In this document: positions 1 to 7,722 of the stretch, one piece after another
Position numbering within the stretch: position 1 is the stretch's first letter
How the letters are laid out: each line of letters starts with the position of its first letter
Source: Glaciecola sp041380235
GTDB lineage: Bacteria > Pseudomonadota > Gammaproteobacteria > Enterobacterales > Alteromonadaceae
NCBI RefSeq assembly: GCF_041380235.1
Contig: NZ_JBGIYY010000009.1
Location: forward strand, 62,001-126,000
Reading direction: 5' to 3'
Length of the DNA stretch: 64,000 nucleotides
Position numbers and translations under genes: made by a program
Notes under the pieces: generated by a model
Database searches by the model: none
What the model was told of the DNA's origin: nothing
The model's input: only the letters and a program-made list of their open reading frames with translations

Positions 1-40
1 GCGCCTTACGAAACTAAACAATCAATAAATCGAGCCATAC

Positions 41-1264
41 ATGTTATTTGACCCCATTACCTTGCCATGCGGACAAGTTTTAAAAAACAGAGCCGCCAAA
101 GCCGCCATGGAAGAGAATATGGCGGACGCCAATCATTATCCTTCTATCGAATTAAAAAACCTGTATGCGGCTTGGGCCAAAGGTGGGGTGGGCTTGATCA
201 TTTCGGGCAATGTGATGATAGATAAAATGGCCATGACCGGTCCCGGCGGTGTGGTTTTAGAAAAACATACGCCACTAGAGGCTTTTAAAGATTGGGCGCA
301 ACACGCAAAACAAGATGGCTGTGCCGCTGTTTTACAAATCAATCACCCCGGTAGACAGGTAATGAAAGCGATGGGAGGTAAAAATGTATCGCCTTCTGAT
401 GTCGCAGTAGATATAGGAAAACACTCAAACCTTCTTGCGCAGCCAAGCCCTCTAACAGCAGACGAAATTGAAGAGGTCATACAACGCTTTGTAGATACAG
501 CAAAAAATGCGTTACAAGCGGGCTTTGATGGCGTACAAATTCATGCTGCTCATGGATATTTACTGTCTCAATTCTTGTCTCCATTGACGAACAAACGCCA
601 AGACGATTGGGGAGGTGACTTACATAGCCGTGCTAAAATTTTGTATGTCATCGTTGAAAGAGTGCGGGCAGCCTTGGGAGCAAAAAGTATCGTCGCAATC
701 AAAATGAATTCGGCGGACTTTCAACGCGGTGGGTTTGATGTTGCTGATGCCATTGAGGTTGTAAAGCATTTAAACTCTTTACAAGTCGATTTCATTGAGC
801 TTTCCGGCGGCTCTTATGAAGCGCCAGCTATGCAGGGTAAGTCTGGAGACGAGCGAAGCTTGGCCAGAGAAGCCTACTTTTTAGAGTTTGCGCAGCAAAT
901 TGCCGAGCATGCTGATATGCCCATCATGACTACTGGCGGTATAAAACGTCTTGAAACAGCAGAAAAAGTGCTCGCCAGTGGCGTCGATTTAGTAGGTATG
1001 GCTAGTGCCTTAGCTTATGAGCCGGCATTGGTAAATATTTGGAAAAAACAACCAGAATTAGTTGGCTTCGTCCCCCGTGTAAATTGGAAAGATAAAGCTT
1101 TGTCGGCACTTGCAACTATGGCATTGGTTAAACGCCAGTTGCGTAAAATGGGGGCGAATAAACCCACAGACTCAAGTTCTAGCCCTTTGTTGTCTTTAAT
1201 TATGGACAGAGTTCGTTTAAATAAATTGACTAAAAAATACCGTAAATGGATTGGTGTTGCTTGA
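41..1264 (+). CDS. NADH:flavin oxidoreductase / Old Yellow Enzyme family
   Basis: A 407-residue FMN-dependent TIM-barrel oxidoreductase of the Old Yellow Enzyme/NADH:flavin oxidoreductase family, expected to reduce activated C=C bonds (enones and related compounds) in the cytoplasm with NAD(P)H. The N-terminus carries the family phosphate/flavin region (DPITLPCGQVLKNR). QINHPGRQ lies near residue 100. The signature HAAHGYLLSQFLSPLTNKR, near residues 168-186, supplies the paired histidines that bind the substrate oxygen. A late TTGGI motif near 305 is typical of the phosphate-binding loop. Length and architecture match single-domain members without the C-terminal FeS/FAD extension of 2,4-dienoyl-CoA reductase. 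The substrate cannot be told from sequence. Confidence 0.9.
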   Translation: MLFDPITLPCGQVLKNRAAKAAMEENMADANHYPSIELKNLYAAWAKGGVGLIISGNVMIDKMAMTGPGGVVLEKHTPLEAFKDWAQHAKQDGCAAVLQINHPGRQVMKAMGGKNVSPSDVAVDIGKHSNLLAQPSPLTADEIEEVIQRFVDTAKNALQAGFDGVQIHAAHGYLLSQFLSPLTNKRQDDWGGDLHSRAKILYVIVERVRAALGAKSIVAIKMNSADFQRGGFDVADAIEVVKHLNSLQVDFIELSGGSYEAPAMQGKSGDERSLAREAYFLEFAQQIAEHADMPIMTTGGIKRLETAEKVLASGVDLVGMASALAYEPALVNIWKKQPELVGFVPRVNWKDKALSALATMALVKRQLRKMGANKPTDSSSSPLLSLIMDRVRLNKLTKKYRKWIGVA

Positions 1265-1556
1265 ACGAAAGGATAGCTTAGTAGTATAACTAGTCCAAAG
1301 CCATATAGCTTTATGGCAAGCGTGCTCAAAATAGTCAGACCCTGACGCAAGAAAAATTAAACCTTATACAATGATTACGCTACTCGGTGAAGTCGCTGCT
1401 CCTGTCTTAGGGCAAGTGGGCAATCAGCGATACATCTATCCTTCATTACGCGCAAAACGCTATCACGTGTGGCACTTGTCAAATAACGGCGAATCCAATT
1501 TAATTCGTATTCCGCCATGGAACACAGATAGGATCTGCTGCCGAGGCCCGTAGGCC
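1265..1556. other. Intergenic stretch between oxidoreductase and smpB
   Basis: Almost 300 bases between the ends of two convergent genes. A short inverted repeat (GCCATA/TATGGC, 1300-1317) follows the oxidoreductase but has no T-run. I looked for tmRNA (ssrA), a common neighbour of smpB, and found neither its tag-peptide reading nor a CCA-ended acceptor stem. Short open frames on both strands have no ribosome site and no recognisable product. Confidence 0.5.
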
Positions 1557-2027
1557 TTAAGAAGAGTGTTTCATCATTCGCTCTTTTTGACGCGCCCAAT
1601 CTCTGTCTTTTACGGTGTCACGCTTATCGTGTTCTTGCTTGCCTTTCGCCAGCCACATTTCTAGTTTTACCCAGTTAACTTTCCAAAACATTGCTGTTGC
1701 CACAATAGTTAAGCCTTGGCGATCCAATCCACCCATTAAGTGATCAATCTCTCGTTGATGTAATAATAATTTACGGGTGCGGGTTGGGTCACAAACAACG
1801 TGACTAGACGCCTGGTTGAGCGGCGTAATGCCAATATTGGTCACGTACGCTTCGCCCTCCTTAATGAAAACATAGGCATCGGTTAGATTGACTTTGCCTG
1901 CGCGAATCGATTTGACCTCCCAGCCTTGCAGCTGCATACCGGCTTCAAATTTATCTAACAGGTTATACTCATGTCGTGCCTTTTTATTTAAGGCAATAGT
2001 GTTATTATTAGGTTTATTCTTTTTCAT
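1557..2027 (-). CDS. smpB: SsrA-binding protein SmpB
   Basis: A 156-residue SmpB, the partner of tmRNA in rescuing stalled ribosomes by trans-translation. Family motifs are plain: NTIALNKKARHEYN near the N-terminus, then LQGWEVKSIRAGKVNL and the DAYVFIKEGEAYV stretch of the OB fold. The basic C-terminal tail (KDRDWARQKERMM) is the part that enters the ribosomal A site. Length is normal. It is divergent from ratA-rnfH, a pairing conserved in gammaproteobacteria. The start at 2027 gives a normal N-terminus, but no Shine-Dalgarno sequence precedes it, and a TATAAT -10 box ends only seven bases upstream, so the transcript may be leaderless. ssrA itself is not seen in the window. Confidence 0.97.
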   Translation of the reverse strand: MKKNKPNNNTIALNKKARHEYNLLDKFEAGMQLQGWEVKSIRAGKVNLTDAYVFIKEGEAYVTNIGITPLNQASSHVVCDPTRTRKLLLHQREIDHLMGGLDRQGLTIVATAMFWKVNWVKLEMWLAKGKQEHDKRDTVKDRDWARQKERMMKHSS

Positions 2028-2034
2028 GCCGCGT

Positions 2035-2062
2035 ATTATACCTATGTTAAAAGAATTGTCTT
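2035..2062 (-). promoter_or_regulatory. Candidate smpB promoter very close to the start codon
   Basis: On the minus strand AAGACA (2062-2057) and TATAAT (2040-2035) are separated by 16 bases. The -10 box is perfect and the -35 matches 4 of 6. Seven bases separate the -10 from the ATG, so a normal initiation point would fall at or beside the start codon. Confidence 0.5.
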
Positions 2063-2121
2063 TATTAGCTTGAATTTGAGTAAAATCAAGTCAGTTTATT
2101 ATCAATATTGCATAGTAGTTA

Positions 2122-2562
2122 ATGGATTCAATGCCAAAAATCAATAAAAATGCATTAGTCGCATACAGTGCCCAGCAAATGTACGATCTAGTCAACGATG
2201 TAAATTCGTACGACACCTTCTTACCTGGCTGTCGCCGCAGTGAAATTCTCGAGCAAAGTGATAGCCACATGCGCGCGAAGATGCTGCTCAATAAAGCTGG
2301 CGTTGACCAAGAATTAGTCACCCTTAATACGCTAACTCCCGGCAGACGAATAGATATGCAATTAGCCGAAGGTTCATTCAAATCCTTGGAAGGAGGATGG
2401 CGATTTACCCCATTATCAGATGAAGCCTGCAGAATAGAGCTAGAGCTCGATTTTACGTTTTCAAGCGGCCTTGTTGAATTTGCCTTTGGGAAGGTATTCA
2501 AATCGCTCGCGAATAATATGGTAAAAGCGTTTTCAGAGCGAGCAAAGCGAGTATACGGTTAA
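2122..2562 (+). CDS. ratA: RatA / Coq10-like START-domain protein
   Basis: A 146-residue single START/Coq10 domain protein. The family is described both as ubiquinone-binding (COQ10/PasT) and, in E. coli, as the ribosome association toxin RatA that blocks 50S-30S joining. The N-terminus (ALVAYSAQQMYDLVNDVNSYDTFLPGC) and the later LEGGWRF motif are characteristic, followed by the amphipathic C-terminal helix (LANNMVKAFSERAKRVYG). The stop overlaps the start of rnfH in a TAATG arrangement, indicating translational coupling. The ratA-rnfH pair divergent from smpB is the usual gammaproteobacterial order. A lipid/quinone role is at least as likely as a toxin role. Confidence 0.92.
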   Translation: MDSMPKINKNALVAYSAQQMYDLVNDVNSYDTFLPGCRRSEILEQSDSHMRAKMLLNKAGVDQELVTLNTLTPGRRIDMQLAEGSFKSLEGGWRFTPLSDEACRIELELDFTFSSGLVEFAFGKVFKSLANNMVKAFSERAKRVYG

Positions 2563-2915
2563 TGCCTGAACAACTATCAATTGAAATTACATACGGTTTA
2601 CCGCACAAACAATCGTTAATTAGCCTTTCAATAAAACCTGACACTACCGTTGAGCAGGCAATAGAGCAGTCAGGTATCTTGCAAATTTATCAAGACATCG
2701 ACCTAACGCAAAATAAAGTGGGCATTTGGAATCGAACCTGCAAATTGCAAGATATCGTGAAAGATGGCGACAGAATTGAAATTTACCGTCCTTTGATTGC
2801 TGACCCCAGAGAGATCCGCAAGCTTCGAGCACAAAAAGCGGTGGATGAAGGACGAGCCAATAAGGTCACCGGCGGCAGGGCCACACAGGCTGATAGCAAA
2901 TCAAAAAATCCATAG
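2562..2915 (+). CDS. rnfH: RnfH family ubiquitin-like protein
   Basis: A 117-residue RnfH (RatB/PasI) protein with a beta-grasp fold. Recognition rests on the family pattern in the middle of the protein, with KVGIWNRTCKLQDIVKDGDR near residues 51-70 and the EIYRPLIADPREIRKLRAQK stretch that follows. The C-terminal 25 residues are charged and probably disordered. It is coupled to ratA by a one-base overlap. The biochemical role is unsettled in the literature: it was named for association with the Rnf electron-transport complex, and was also proposed as RatA's antitoxin, which is disputed. It converges on the dUTPase gene with a perfect hairpin between them. Confidence 0.92.
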   Translation: MPEQLSIEITYGLPHKQSLISLSIKPDTTVEQAIEQSGILQIYQDIDLTQNKVGIWNRTCKLQDIVKDGDRIEIYRPLIADPREIRKLRAQKAVDEGRANKVTGGRATQADSKSKNP

Positions 2916-2937
2916 ATATCACGCTTACTTTAAAACG

Positions 2938-2962
2938 CTAGTTAATGCAGCGCATTAACTAG
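2938..2962. terminator. Perfect hairpin between convergent rnfH and dUTPase genes
   Basis: An 11-base perfect stem (CTAGTTAATGC/GCATTAACTAG) with a three-base loop lies between the convergent genes and includes the dUTPase stop codon. It has no strong T-run on the plus side; a short TTTT lies just beyond it when read on the minus strand. Probably a bidirectional transcription end or mRNA 3' stabiliser. Confidence 0.5.
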
Positions 2963-3608
2963 GGTATTGCTGCTCAAGCATTTCGTATAGTTTGTCTGCG
3001 TAGTTATCGAGGTTGCTGTCAAGTGCCTGCATGATGTCGACTAAGTGCTCATTATCCTCACGCCCATCCCAAATCTTTTTGTAAGTGCCGGTTTTATAGC
3101 CGTGATCTTGACGAAAAAAATTCAACACATTTTTACCCACGTATTGTTCAAACAATATTTGAGACGTCATTTCGGCTTGTTCAACAATGCGGGTGAACAA
3201 TTTGATATCAAAGCGCTTGGCCACGCACAAGCCTGCCATGAGTTCTAAATTTTCGACTAGACTTTGTTGGTATAAATCAAAGCTATTGCCGTCAAAAGCG
3301 ACGGTAGTGTGAGCTGATGTTAAGGCCTGCTCAATTTGCGCAGAGGCATCCTTGATACTGCCTTTATGCTCAATTAATATATGCGACAGTGCAAAGTGCC
3401 AGATGTCGACTAGTTCCATCTGTACTTGAGGTAGATCAAGCTTTTGTGCCTTCCACCATTTCCATCCGTGGTGTTCAATTGCTTCAACCGACTCAATCAT
3501 GGCCGCTCTTAAGTAGCTATAGCCTGCATTTAACCAATCTGGATTGACCTTTACATTCATTTTGTCTTGAAGATTTAGCATAATGGCGAGTTGAGATTGA
3601 TTAAGCAT
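2955..3608 (-). CDS. Dimeric (all-alpha) dUTP diphosphatase
   Basis: A 217-residue member of the dimeric dUTPase branch of the all-alpha NTP pyrophosphatase superfamily, which hydrolyses dUTP to dUMP to keep uracil out of DNA. This is not the trimeric Dut fold. Seen in the sequence: a helix with IESVEAIEHHGWKWWK near residues 38-53 and VQMELVDIWHFALSH near 62-76, together supplying the acidic Mg-binding residues (ExxE and ExxxD). Later K/D/N-rich helices (VGKNVLNFFRQDHGYKTGTY) match the family's nucleotide-binding part. It stands alone on the minus strand between rnfH and moeA. A housekeeping role in nucleotide sanitation is likely. Confidence 0.85.
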   Translation of the reverse strand: MLNQSQLAIMLNLQDKMNVKVNPDWLNAGYSYLRAAMIESVEAIEHHGWKWWKAQKLDLPQVQMELVDIWHFALSHILIEHKGSIKDASAQIEQALTSAHTTVAFDGNSFDLYQQSLVENLELMAGLCVAKRFDIKLFTRIVEQAEMTSQILFEQYVGKNVLNFFRQDHGYKTGTYKKIWDGREDNEHLVDIMQALDSNLDNYADKLYEMLEQQYPS

Positions 3609-3771
3609 GTTGTATCCTTAGTTGGTTTTGAGTCTTTTTTACAAACTACTGTGTATTAACTTTGCTATCGCTAAATATTGTTAATTTAAACAGACGCCGA
3701 ATTACACCAGAGTTGATGCTACTTGAGAAGCATTAAGTCAGTGTTTAGCATTTAAATAATTAAGGGTTCAT

Positions 3772-5007
3772 ATGTCAGTCTCTTGTGATCAACCGGGTCT
3801 TATCCCTGTAGAAGTGGCCAAAAAACAAATTTCAGACCTAGTGAGTAGTGTTGTCCAAACTGAAAAGCTTCAAATTATTCAAAGCTTGGGCAGAGTGTTG
3901 GCGCAAGACGTCTATTCCAAAATTAACGTTCCTGGATTTGATAATTCAGCCATGGATGGTTATGCCTTCAAATGGCAGGATCTCAAAGACTTAAAAACCC
4001 TAAGCCTCGTCGGTAAAAGCTTTGCTGGGAATTCTTATCTAAAGCCACTACAACCAGGTGAATGCGTTCGTATTATGACCGGCGCAGCGATGCCCGAAGG
4101 CGCAGATACGGTAATGATGCAAGAAAATGCCTTGGTTGACGGTGAAAGAATTTCGTTTAGTAAAATACCCGAAAAAGGCAATGACGTTAGATTAGCCGGC
4201 GAGAGTATTAAGCAAAACAGTTTGGTATTGAGTAAAGGGAAGCGAATTAGCGCATCAGATGTGGGTTTGTTGTCTTCCTTAGGTTTTGATGAAGTGAGCA
4301 TATACAGAGCGTTAAAAGTCGCAGTGTTTTCAACCGGTGATGAATTATTGCGCACAGGAGATGAGTATCAAAGCCACAAAATATACGATGGAAATCGCCC
4401 TGCAATAATAGCCTTACTAACTAAACTGCAGTGCGAAGTCATCGATTTTGGAATTGTTCCGGACGATAAAGAAAGCTTAAGAAGTATTTTTAAGCAAGCA
4501 GATGAACAAGCCGACTGCGTTATTACGTCGGGCGGTGTATCGGTAGGGGAAGCTGATTTTGTAAAACAAATTTTAGCGGAATTAGGGCAAATAGATTTTT
4601 GGAAAATCGCAATAAAACCAGGTAAACCACTGGCATTTGGGCGTTTGCCAAATAGTATCTTCTTTGGTTTGCCGGGTAATCCTGTATCTGCATTTGTGAC
4701 ATTTAATCAAATCGCGGCAGATGCCATAAAGCAGATGGCGGGTGAGCAAGTTACGGCTCCTTATACGTTGCAGGCGATTTGTGACGAAGGACTCAAAAAA
4801 CAGCCGGGTAGAGCAGATTATCAACGAGGCTATTGCTTTGTTAATGAAGCCGGACAATTGCATGTGAGGTCAACTGGTGCGCAAGGGTCGGGGATCTTTT
4901 CAAGTTTTAGTAACAGCAATTGTTATATCGTATTAGAAAGGGAGAGAGGGCGGGTCGCCGAGGGTGAAACCGTGTCGGTTCAACTTTTTGATCACACCCT
5001 TACCTAA
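3772..5007 (+). CDS. moeA: Molybdopterin molybdotransferase MoeA
   Basis: A 411-residue MoeA, which inserts molybdate into adenylated molybdopterin to finish molybdenum cofactor. The order of elements is standard: domain I/II with PGFDNSAMDGYAFKW near residues 58-72; a GAAMPEGADTVMMQE loop in the beta-domain; the MoCF domain with STGDELL, then YDGNRP near 206, TSGGVSVGEADF near 253 and KPGKPLAFG near 283, followed by GLPGNPVSAFV. The C-terminal domain IV is complete. It converges on moaD, leaving only a few bases between stop codons. Likely cytoplasmic and needed for the cell's molybdoenzymes. Confidence 0.97.
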   Translation: MSVSCDQPGLIPVEVAKKQISDLVSSVVQTEKLQIIQSLGRVLAQDVYSKINVPGFDNSAMDGYAFKWQDLKDLKTLSLVGKSFAGNSYLKPLQPGECVRIMTGAAMPEGADTVMMQENALVDGERISFSKIPEKGNDVRLAGESIKQNSLVLSKGKRISASDVGLLSSLGFDEVSIYRALKVAVFSTGDELLRTGDEYQSHKIYDGNRPAIIALLTKLQCEVIDFGIVPDDKESLRSIFKQADEQADCVITSGGVSVGEADFVKQILAELGQIDFWKIAIKPGKPLAFGRLPNSIFFGLPGNPVSAFVTFNQIAADAIKQMAGEQVTAPYTLQAICDEGLKKQPGRADYQRGYCFVNEAGQLHVRSTGAQGSGIFSSFSNSNCYIVLERERGRVAEGETVSVQLFDHTLT

Positions 5008-5026
5008 AATCAATAGTAGCCTGCAC

Positions 5027-5272
5027 TCATCCGCCTGTAACAGGGGGAAAAAACGCAACTTCATCGCCGTCGTTGACAACAGTGTCGTCGTTCGAGATGG
5101 TGTGGTTAACCGCGTTTAAAATATCATTTTCGACTAAAATCTGCCAAGGTGCAGCCTTTTTTGCTAACGTCGATTTGATAGCAGCCACAGACTGACCCGC
5201 TGCGCCTTCTAGTTCGATCGTGCTTACGCCTAAGGTTTCTCTCAGCTGAGCGAAAAATTTAATTTTTACCAT
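5027..5272 (-). CDS. moaD: Molybdopterin synthase sulfur carrier subunit MoaD
   Basis: An 81-residue ubiquitin-fold sulfur carrier ending in the obligatory Gly-Gly (FFPPVTGG), whose C-terminal thiocarboxylate supplies sulfur to MoaE during conversion of cyclic pyranopterin monophosphate to molybdopterin. The N-terminus MVKIKFFAQLRETLG and the DEVAFFPPV stretch are typical. It reads leftward with moaB and moaA but sits 124 bases from moaB, so it may have its own promoter. Its partner moaE is on the opposite strand at 7110, unlike the adjacent moaD-moaE order of E. coli. Confidence 0.95.
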   Translation of the reverse strand: MVKIKFFAQLRETLGVSTIELEGAAGQSVAAIKSTLAKKAAPWQILVENDILNAVNHTISNDDTVVNDGDEVAFFPPVTGG

Positions 5273-5396
5273 GTAGCTTTTACCCTTTTAAAGCTGTGCA
5301 CAACCCTTTATGCCACTTTGTTAGTATTGTAATAATCAGGGTTTTGTTACGATGAGCCATTTTTTGCTTTTCGATAGATAAACCCTGATATCTCTT

Positions 5397-5918
5397 CTAC
5401 TGATTGTCTAAACGTATGTGAGGTGCAAAGTTACAAGGTCTATGTGTAGAGTCTAGTTGATCTTTCAATATTCCCTGCCATGCGGTTTTACAAGCACCCG
5501 TTGAGCCCGGCATGCAAAAGATAACCTTTTTGTTCGCCATGCCAGCAATGGCTCTAGACTGAACCGTTGAGGTACCAATTTCTTGATACGAAATATGTCT
5601 GAACAGTTCTCCAAATCCTTCAATTTGCTTATCAAACAGTGGTGTCACTGCTTCAGGGGTTGAGTCTCTGTGAGTAAAGCCCGTGCCGCCGGTTATCAAT
5701 ATTGCCTGCACCTTTGGATCTGCAATTTGCGCCGACACAACCGCTCTTATGAGGTATACATCGTCAATAACGATGCTTCTAAACACTACATTGTGGCCGG
5801 CTTGCTTAGCTTGTGAAGTCAAGTAATCTCCCGAAGTGTCATTCTCTGGGGTACGCGTATCTGAGATAGTTAACACCGCGATATTAAGGGCTTCAAAAGG
5901 GGTTTCAGTTTTGCTCAT
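5397..5918 (-). CDS. moaB: MoaB/MogA-type molybdenum cofactor protein
   Basis: A 173-residue MoCF-domain protein of the MoaB type, related to the molybdopterin adenylyltransferase MogA. It contains LTISDTRTPENDTSGDYL near residue 16, the nucleotide-binding TGGTGFTHRDSTPEAV around residue 77, and FCMPGSTGACKTAW near the C-terminus. In E. coli MoaB is dispensable and its reaction is not settled; in some bacteria it acts as the adenylyltransferase. No separate mogA is seen in the window, so this protein may fill that role here (inference). It lies 60 bases upstream of moaD-direction transcription from moaA and probably shares an operon with moaA. Confidence 0.92.
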   Translation of the reverse strand: MSKTETPFEALNIAVLTISDTRTPENDTSGDYLTSQAKQAGHNVVFRSIVIDDVYLIRAVVSAQIADPKVQAILITGGTGFTHRDSTPEAVTPLFDKQIEGFGELFRHISYQEIGTSTVQSRAIAGMANKKVIFCMPGSTGACKTAWQGILKDQLDSTHRPCNFAPHIRLDNQ

Positions 5919-5978
5919 GCATGTTTCCTTTGGCGCTCATTGAGCGTACATTTTTATCTGTTTGCTTGGCAGTGTGCG

Positions 5979-6950
5979 CTATCCGCCAAGCATTGCTAAT
6001 TGTTTGGTTGCGCCGGTAAAGCCTCTTTGTAATTCATGACTGGCTGTTTTTAGGCTCAAATGCGCTCTTAATGCCTCGCAAGTAGCGTCTACGTCACCTG
6101 CGCTGAGGGTATCTCGAATGCTTAAGCCCACTTCAGAAAACAAACACAAGTGCAGCTTGCCGGAGCTCGATACGCGCAAACGATTGCAGGTGCTGCAAAA
6201 ATCTTTGCTGTAAGGCATGATTAAACCCAAGTTGCCCAAATAGTCGGGGTGACTAAACTCTTGCGCTGGTCCAGCGTGTTTTTCGCTCACCATGCGCTGC
6301 CAGCCTTTGGCAAGCAAGTCTTGTTTGATTGCTTCGCCCTGAATATGATTGGCAGCAAAAAATGAGGCGTTGTCGCCGGTCTGCATTAGCTCTATAAACC
6401 GCCAAGTAACCGCGTGAGTTTTTAAATAATCTAAAAACTGCTGCATGCCTCCAAAATTGAACTGTTTGAGAATAACTGAATTAAATTTAATGTGCTTTAT
6501 TCCTGCCGCAATAGCGTCGTCGACGCCGGCAAGGATATCGACTAACTTGTCTTTGCCCGTGATAGCAGCAAACATTCTTGGGTCGAGGCTATCAGCACTC
6601 ACATTTAGCGCATCTAAACCTGCGTCTGCATATCGTTTGACGTCTTTTTTAAGTCGGAAAGCATTAGTGGTCATGGCGACTTTATCAATACCTGGGGTGT
6701 TCTTGCATATCGCTATAATGTCTATCAGGTCTTTTCGTAAACTGGGCTCACCACCCGTGATGCGAATTTTGCTGGTGCCTAAACGAGCAAACGATTGCAC
6801 CAGCGTCTCAATTTCTTTAAGCGTCATATTGTCTTTAGATGTATCACATTCGTTGCCATTGGGGAGGCAGTAATTGCATCTGAAGTTACACATTTCTGTG
6901 ATGGACAGCCTTAGGTAATGAAACTGCCGGCCAAAGCTATCTTGAAGCAT
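5979..6950 (-). CDS. moaA: GTP 3',8-cyclase MoaA (radical SAM)
   Basis: A 323-residue radical SAM enzyme that rearranges GTP to 3',8-cyclo-7,8-dihydro-GTP, the first step of molybdenum cofactor synthesis. The SAM cluster cysteines are C21, C25 and C28 (CNFRCNYC). The second, C-terminal cluster is supplied by CSTCNRLRVSSSGKLHLC near residues 250-270. RITGGEPSLRKDL is the SAM-binding GGE motif. The protein ends in the conserved Gly-Gly (AMLGG), needed for activity in this family. First gene of the leftward moaA-moaB-moaD run. I see no convincing molybdenum cofactor riboswitch in the 159 bases upstream. MoaC, which acts next, is not in the window. Confidence 0.97.
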   Translation of the reverse strand: MLQDSFGRQFHYLRLSITEMCNFRCNYCLPNGNECDTSKDNMTLKEIETLVQSFARLGTSKIRITGGEPSLRKDLIDIIAICKNTPGIDKVAMTTNAFRLKKDVKRYADAGLDALNVSADSLDPRMFAAITGKDKLVDILAGVDDAIAAGIKHIKFNSVILKQFNFGGMQQFLDYLKTHAVTWRFIELMQTGDNASFFAANHIQGEAIKQDLLAKGWQRMVSEKHAGPAQEFSHPDYLGNLGLIMPYSKDFCSTCNRLRVSSSGKLHLCLFSEVGLSIRDTLSAGDVDATCEALRAHLSLKTASHELQRGFTGATKQLAMLGG

Positions 6951-7109
6951 GAAATTGTTTAATCCTCTCGAAATATTACTTTTCTCAATAACACTTTATC
7001 ATGTCTTGGTTAAAAGATAAGCTCATAGCATGTCGTCTTATTATATTTTAAGCATTAGTCAGCAATAATTTTATTTGCTCATTTTTATCTTCACAGAATA
7101 AACAAACAA

Positions 7110-7571
7110 ATGGTGTCGCATTTAACAATGATAGTAATACAACACGAAGATTTTTTACATGCACAGGAATATGAGTACTTACGGTCTTTAGCGACAAGTG
7201 ACGGGGCAATAGTTACTTTCACTGGAATTGTTCGAGACTTCTCTGATAAATCAGATGTTTTAGCAATAGAATTGGAGCATTACCCAGAAATGACGCAAAA
7301 GTCTTTAGAGGGAATTTGCCAAACAGCAAGGTTAAGATGGCCATTAGGTCAGATAAAAGTCATCCATAGGGTCGGAAAAATCCTCGCGATGGAACAAATT
7401 GTCTTCGTAGGAGTTACTTCTAAACATCGTGAAGCTGCATTTGCAGCTTGTCAGTTTATTATGGATCATTTGAAAACTAGCGTTCCTATTTGGAAGAAAG
7501 AAATAGGCCTAGAAAACGAACATTGGGTTGAGGCAAATGCTTCAGACAATGCAGCAAAAGAAAAGTGGTAA
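7110..7571 (+). CDS. moaE: Molybdopterin synthase catalytic subunit MoaE
   Basis: A 153-residue MoaE, the large subunit of molybdopterin synthase, which takes sulfur from MoaD thiocarboxylate. Family motifs include GAIVTFTGIVRDFSDKSDV near residue 30, ELEHYPEMTQKSL, IKVIHRVGKILAMEQIVFV, and the late VPIWKKEIG, whose lysines lie in the active site. It is divergent from moaA across a 159-base intergenic region. Neither possible ATG (7110 or 7128) has a clear Shine-Dalgarno sequence; the second would remove six residues and fits the family N-terminus equally well. A short palindrome (TAACAA/TTGTTA) at the stop codon followed by a T-run may end transcription. Confidence 0.95.
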   Translation: MVSHLTMIVIQHEDFLHAQEYEYLRSLATSDGAIVTFTGIVRDFSDKSDVLAIELEHYPEMTQKSLEGICQTARLRWPLGQIKVIHRVGKILAMEQIVFVGVTSKHREAAFAACQFIMDHLKTSVPIWKKEIGLENEHWVEANASDNAAKEKW

Positions 7572-7722
7572 CAATTTATTGTTAAAACTTTGAGTCTTTT
7601 TTGTAAAATCTTCTGTACTTATTTGTTACCTTTATACTTTACTCAGCAGTAGTGGATTGAATCGGTAAACCGGCAATCGCGTCGGTATCGATTTAATGCG
7701 CATCATAATAAGAGAAGATAAC

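Noticed and set aside
1265..1556. Possible tmRNA (ssrA) next to smpB
   Set aside because: No tag-peptide reading, no tRNA-like ends pairing to a CCA and no characteristic start were found on either strand.
1375..1599. 74-codon open frame on the minus strand after smpB
   Set aside because: No ribosome site, overlaps smpB in another frame and no recognisable protein pattern.
6951..7109. Molybdenum cofactor riboswitch before moaA
   Set aside because: The region is AT-rich and I could not find the paired elements expected for the motif.
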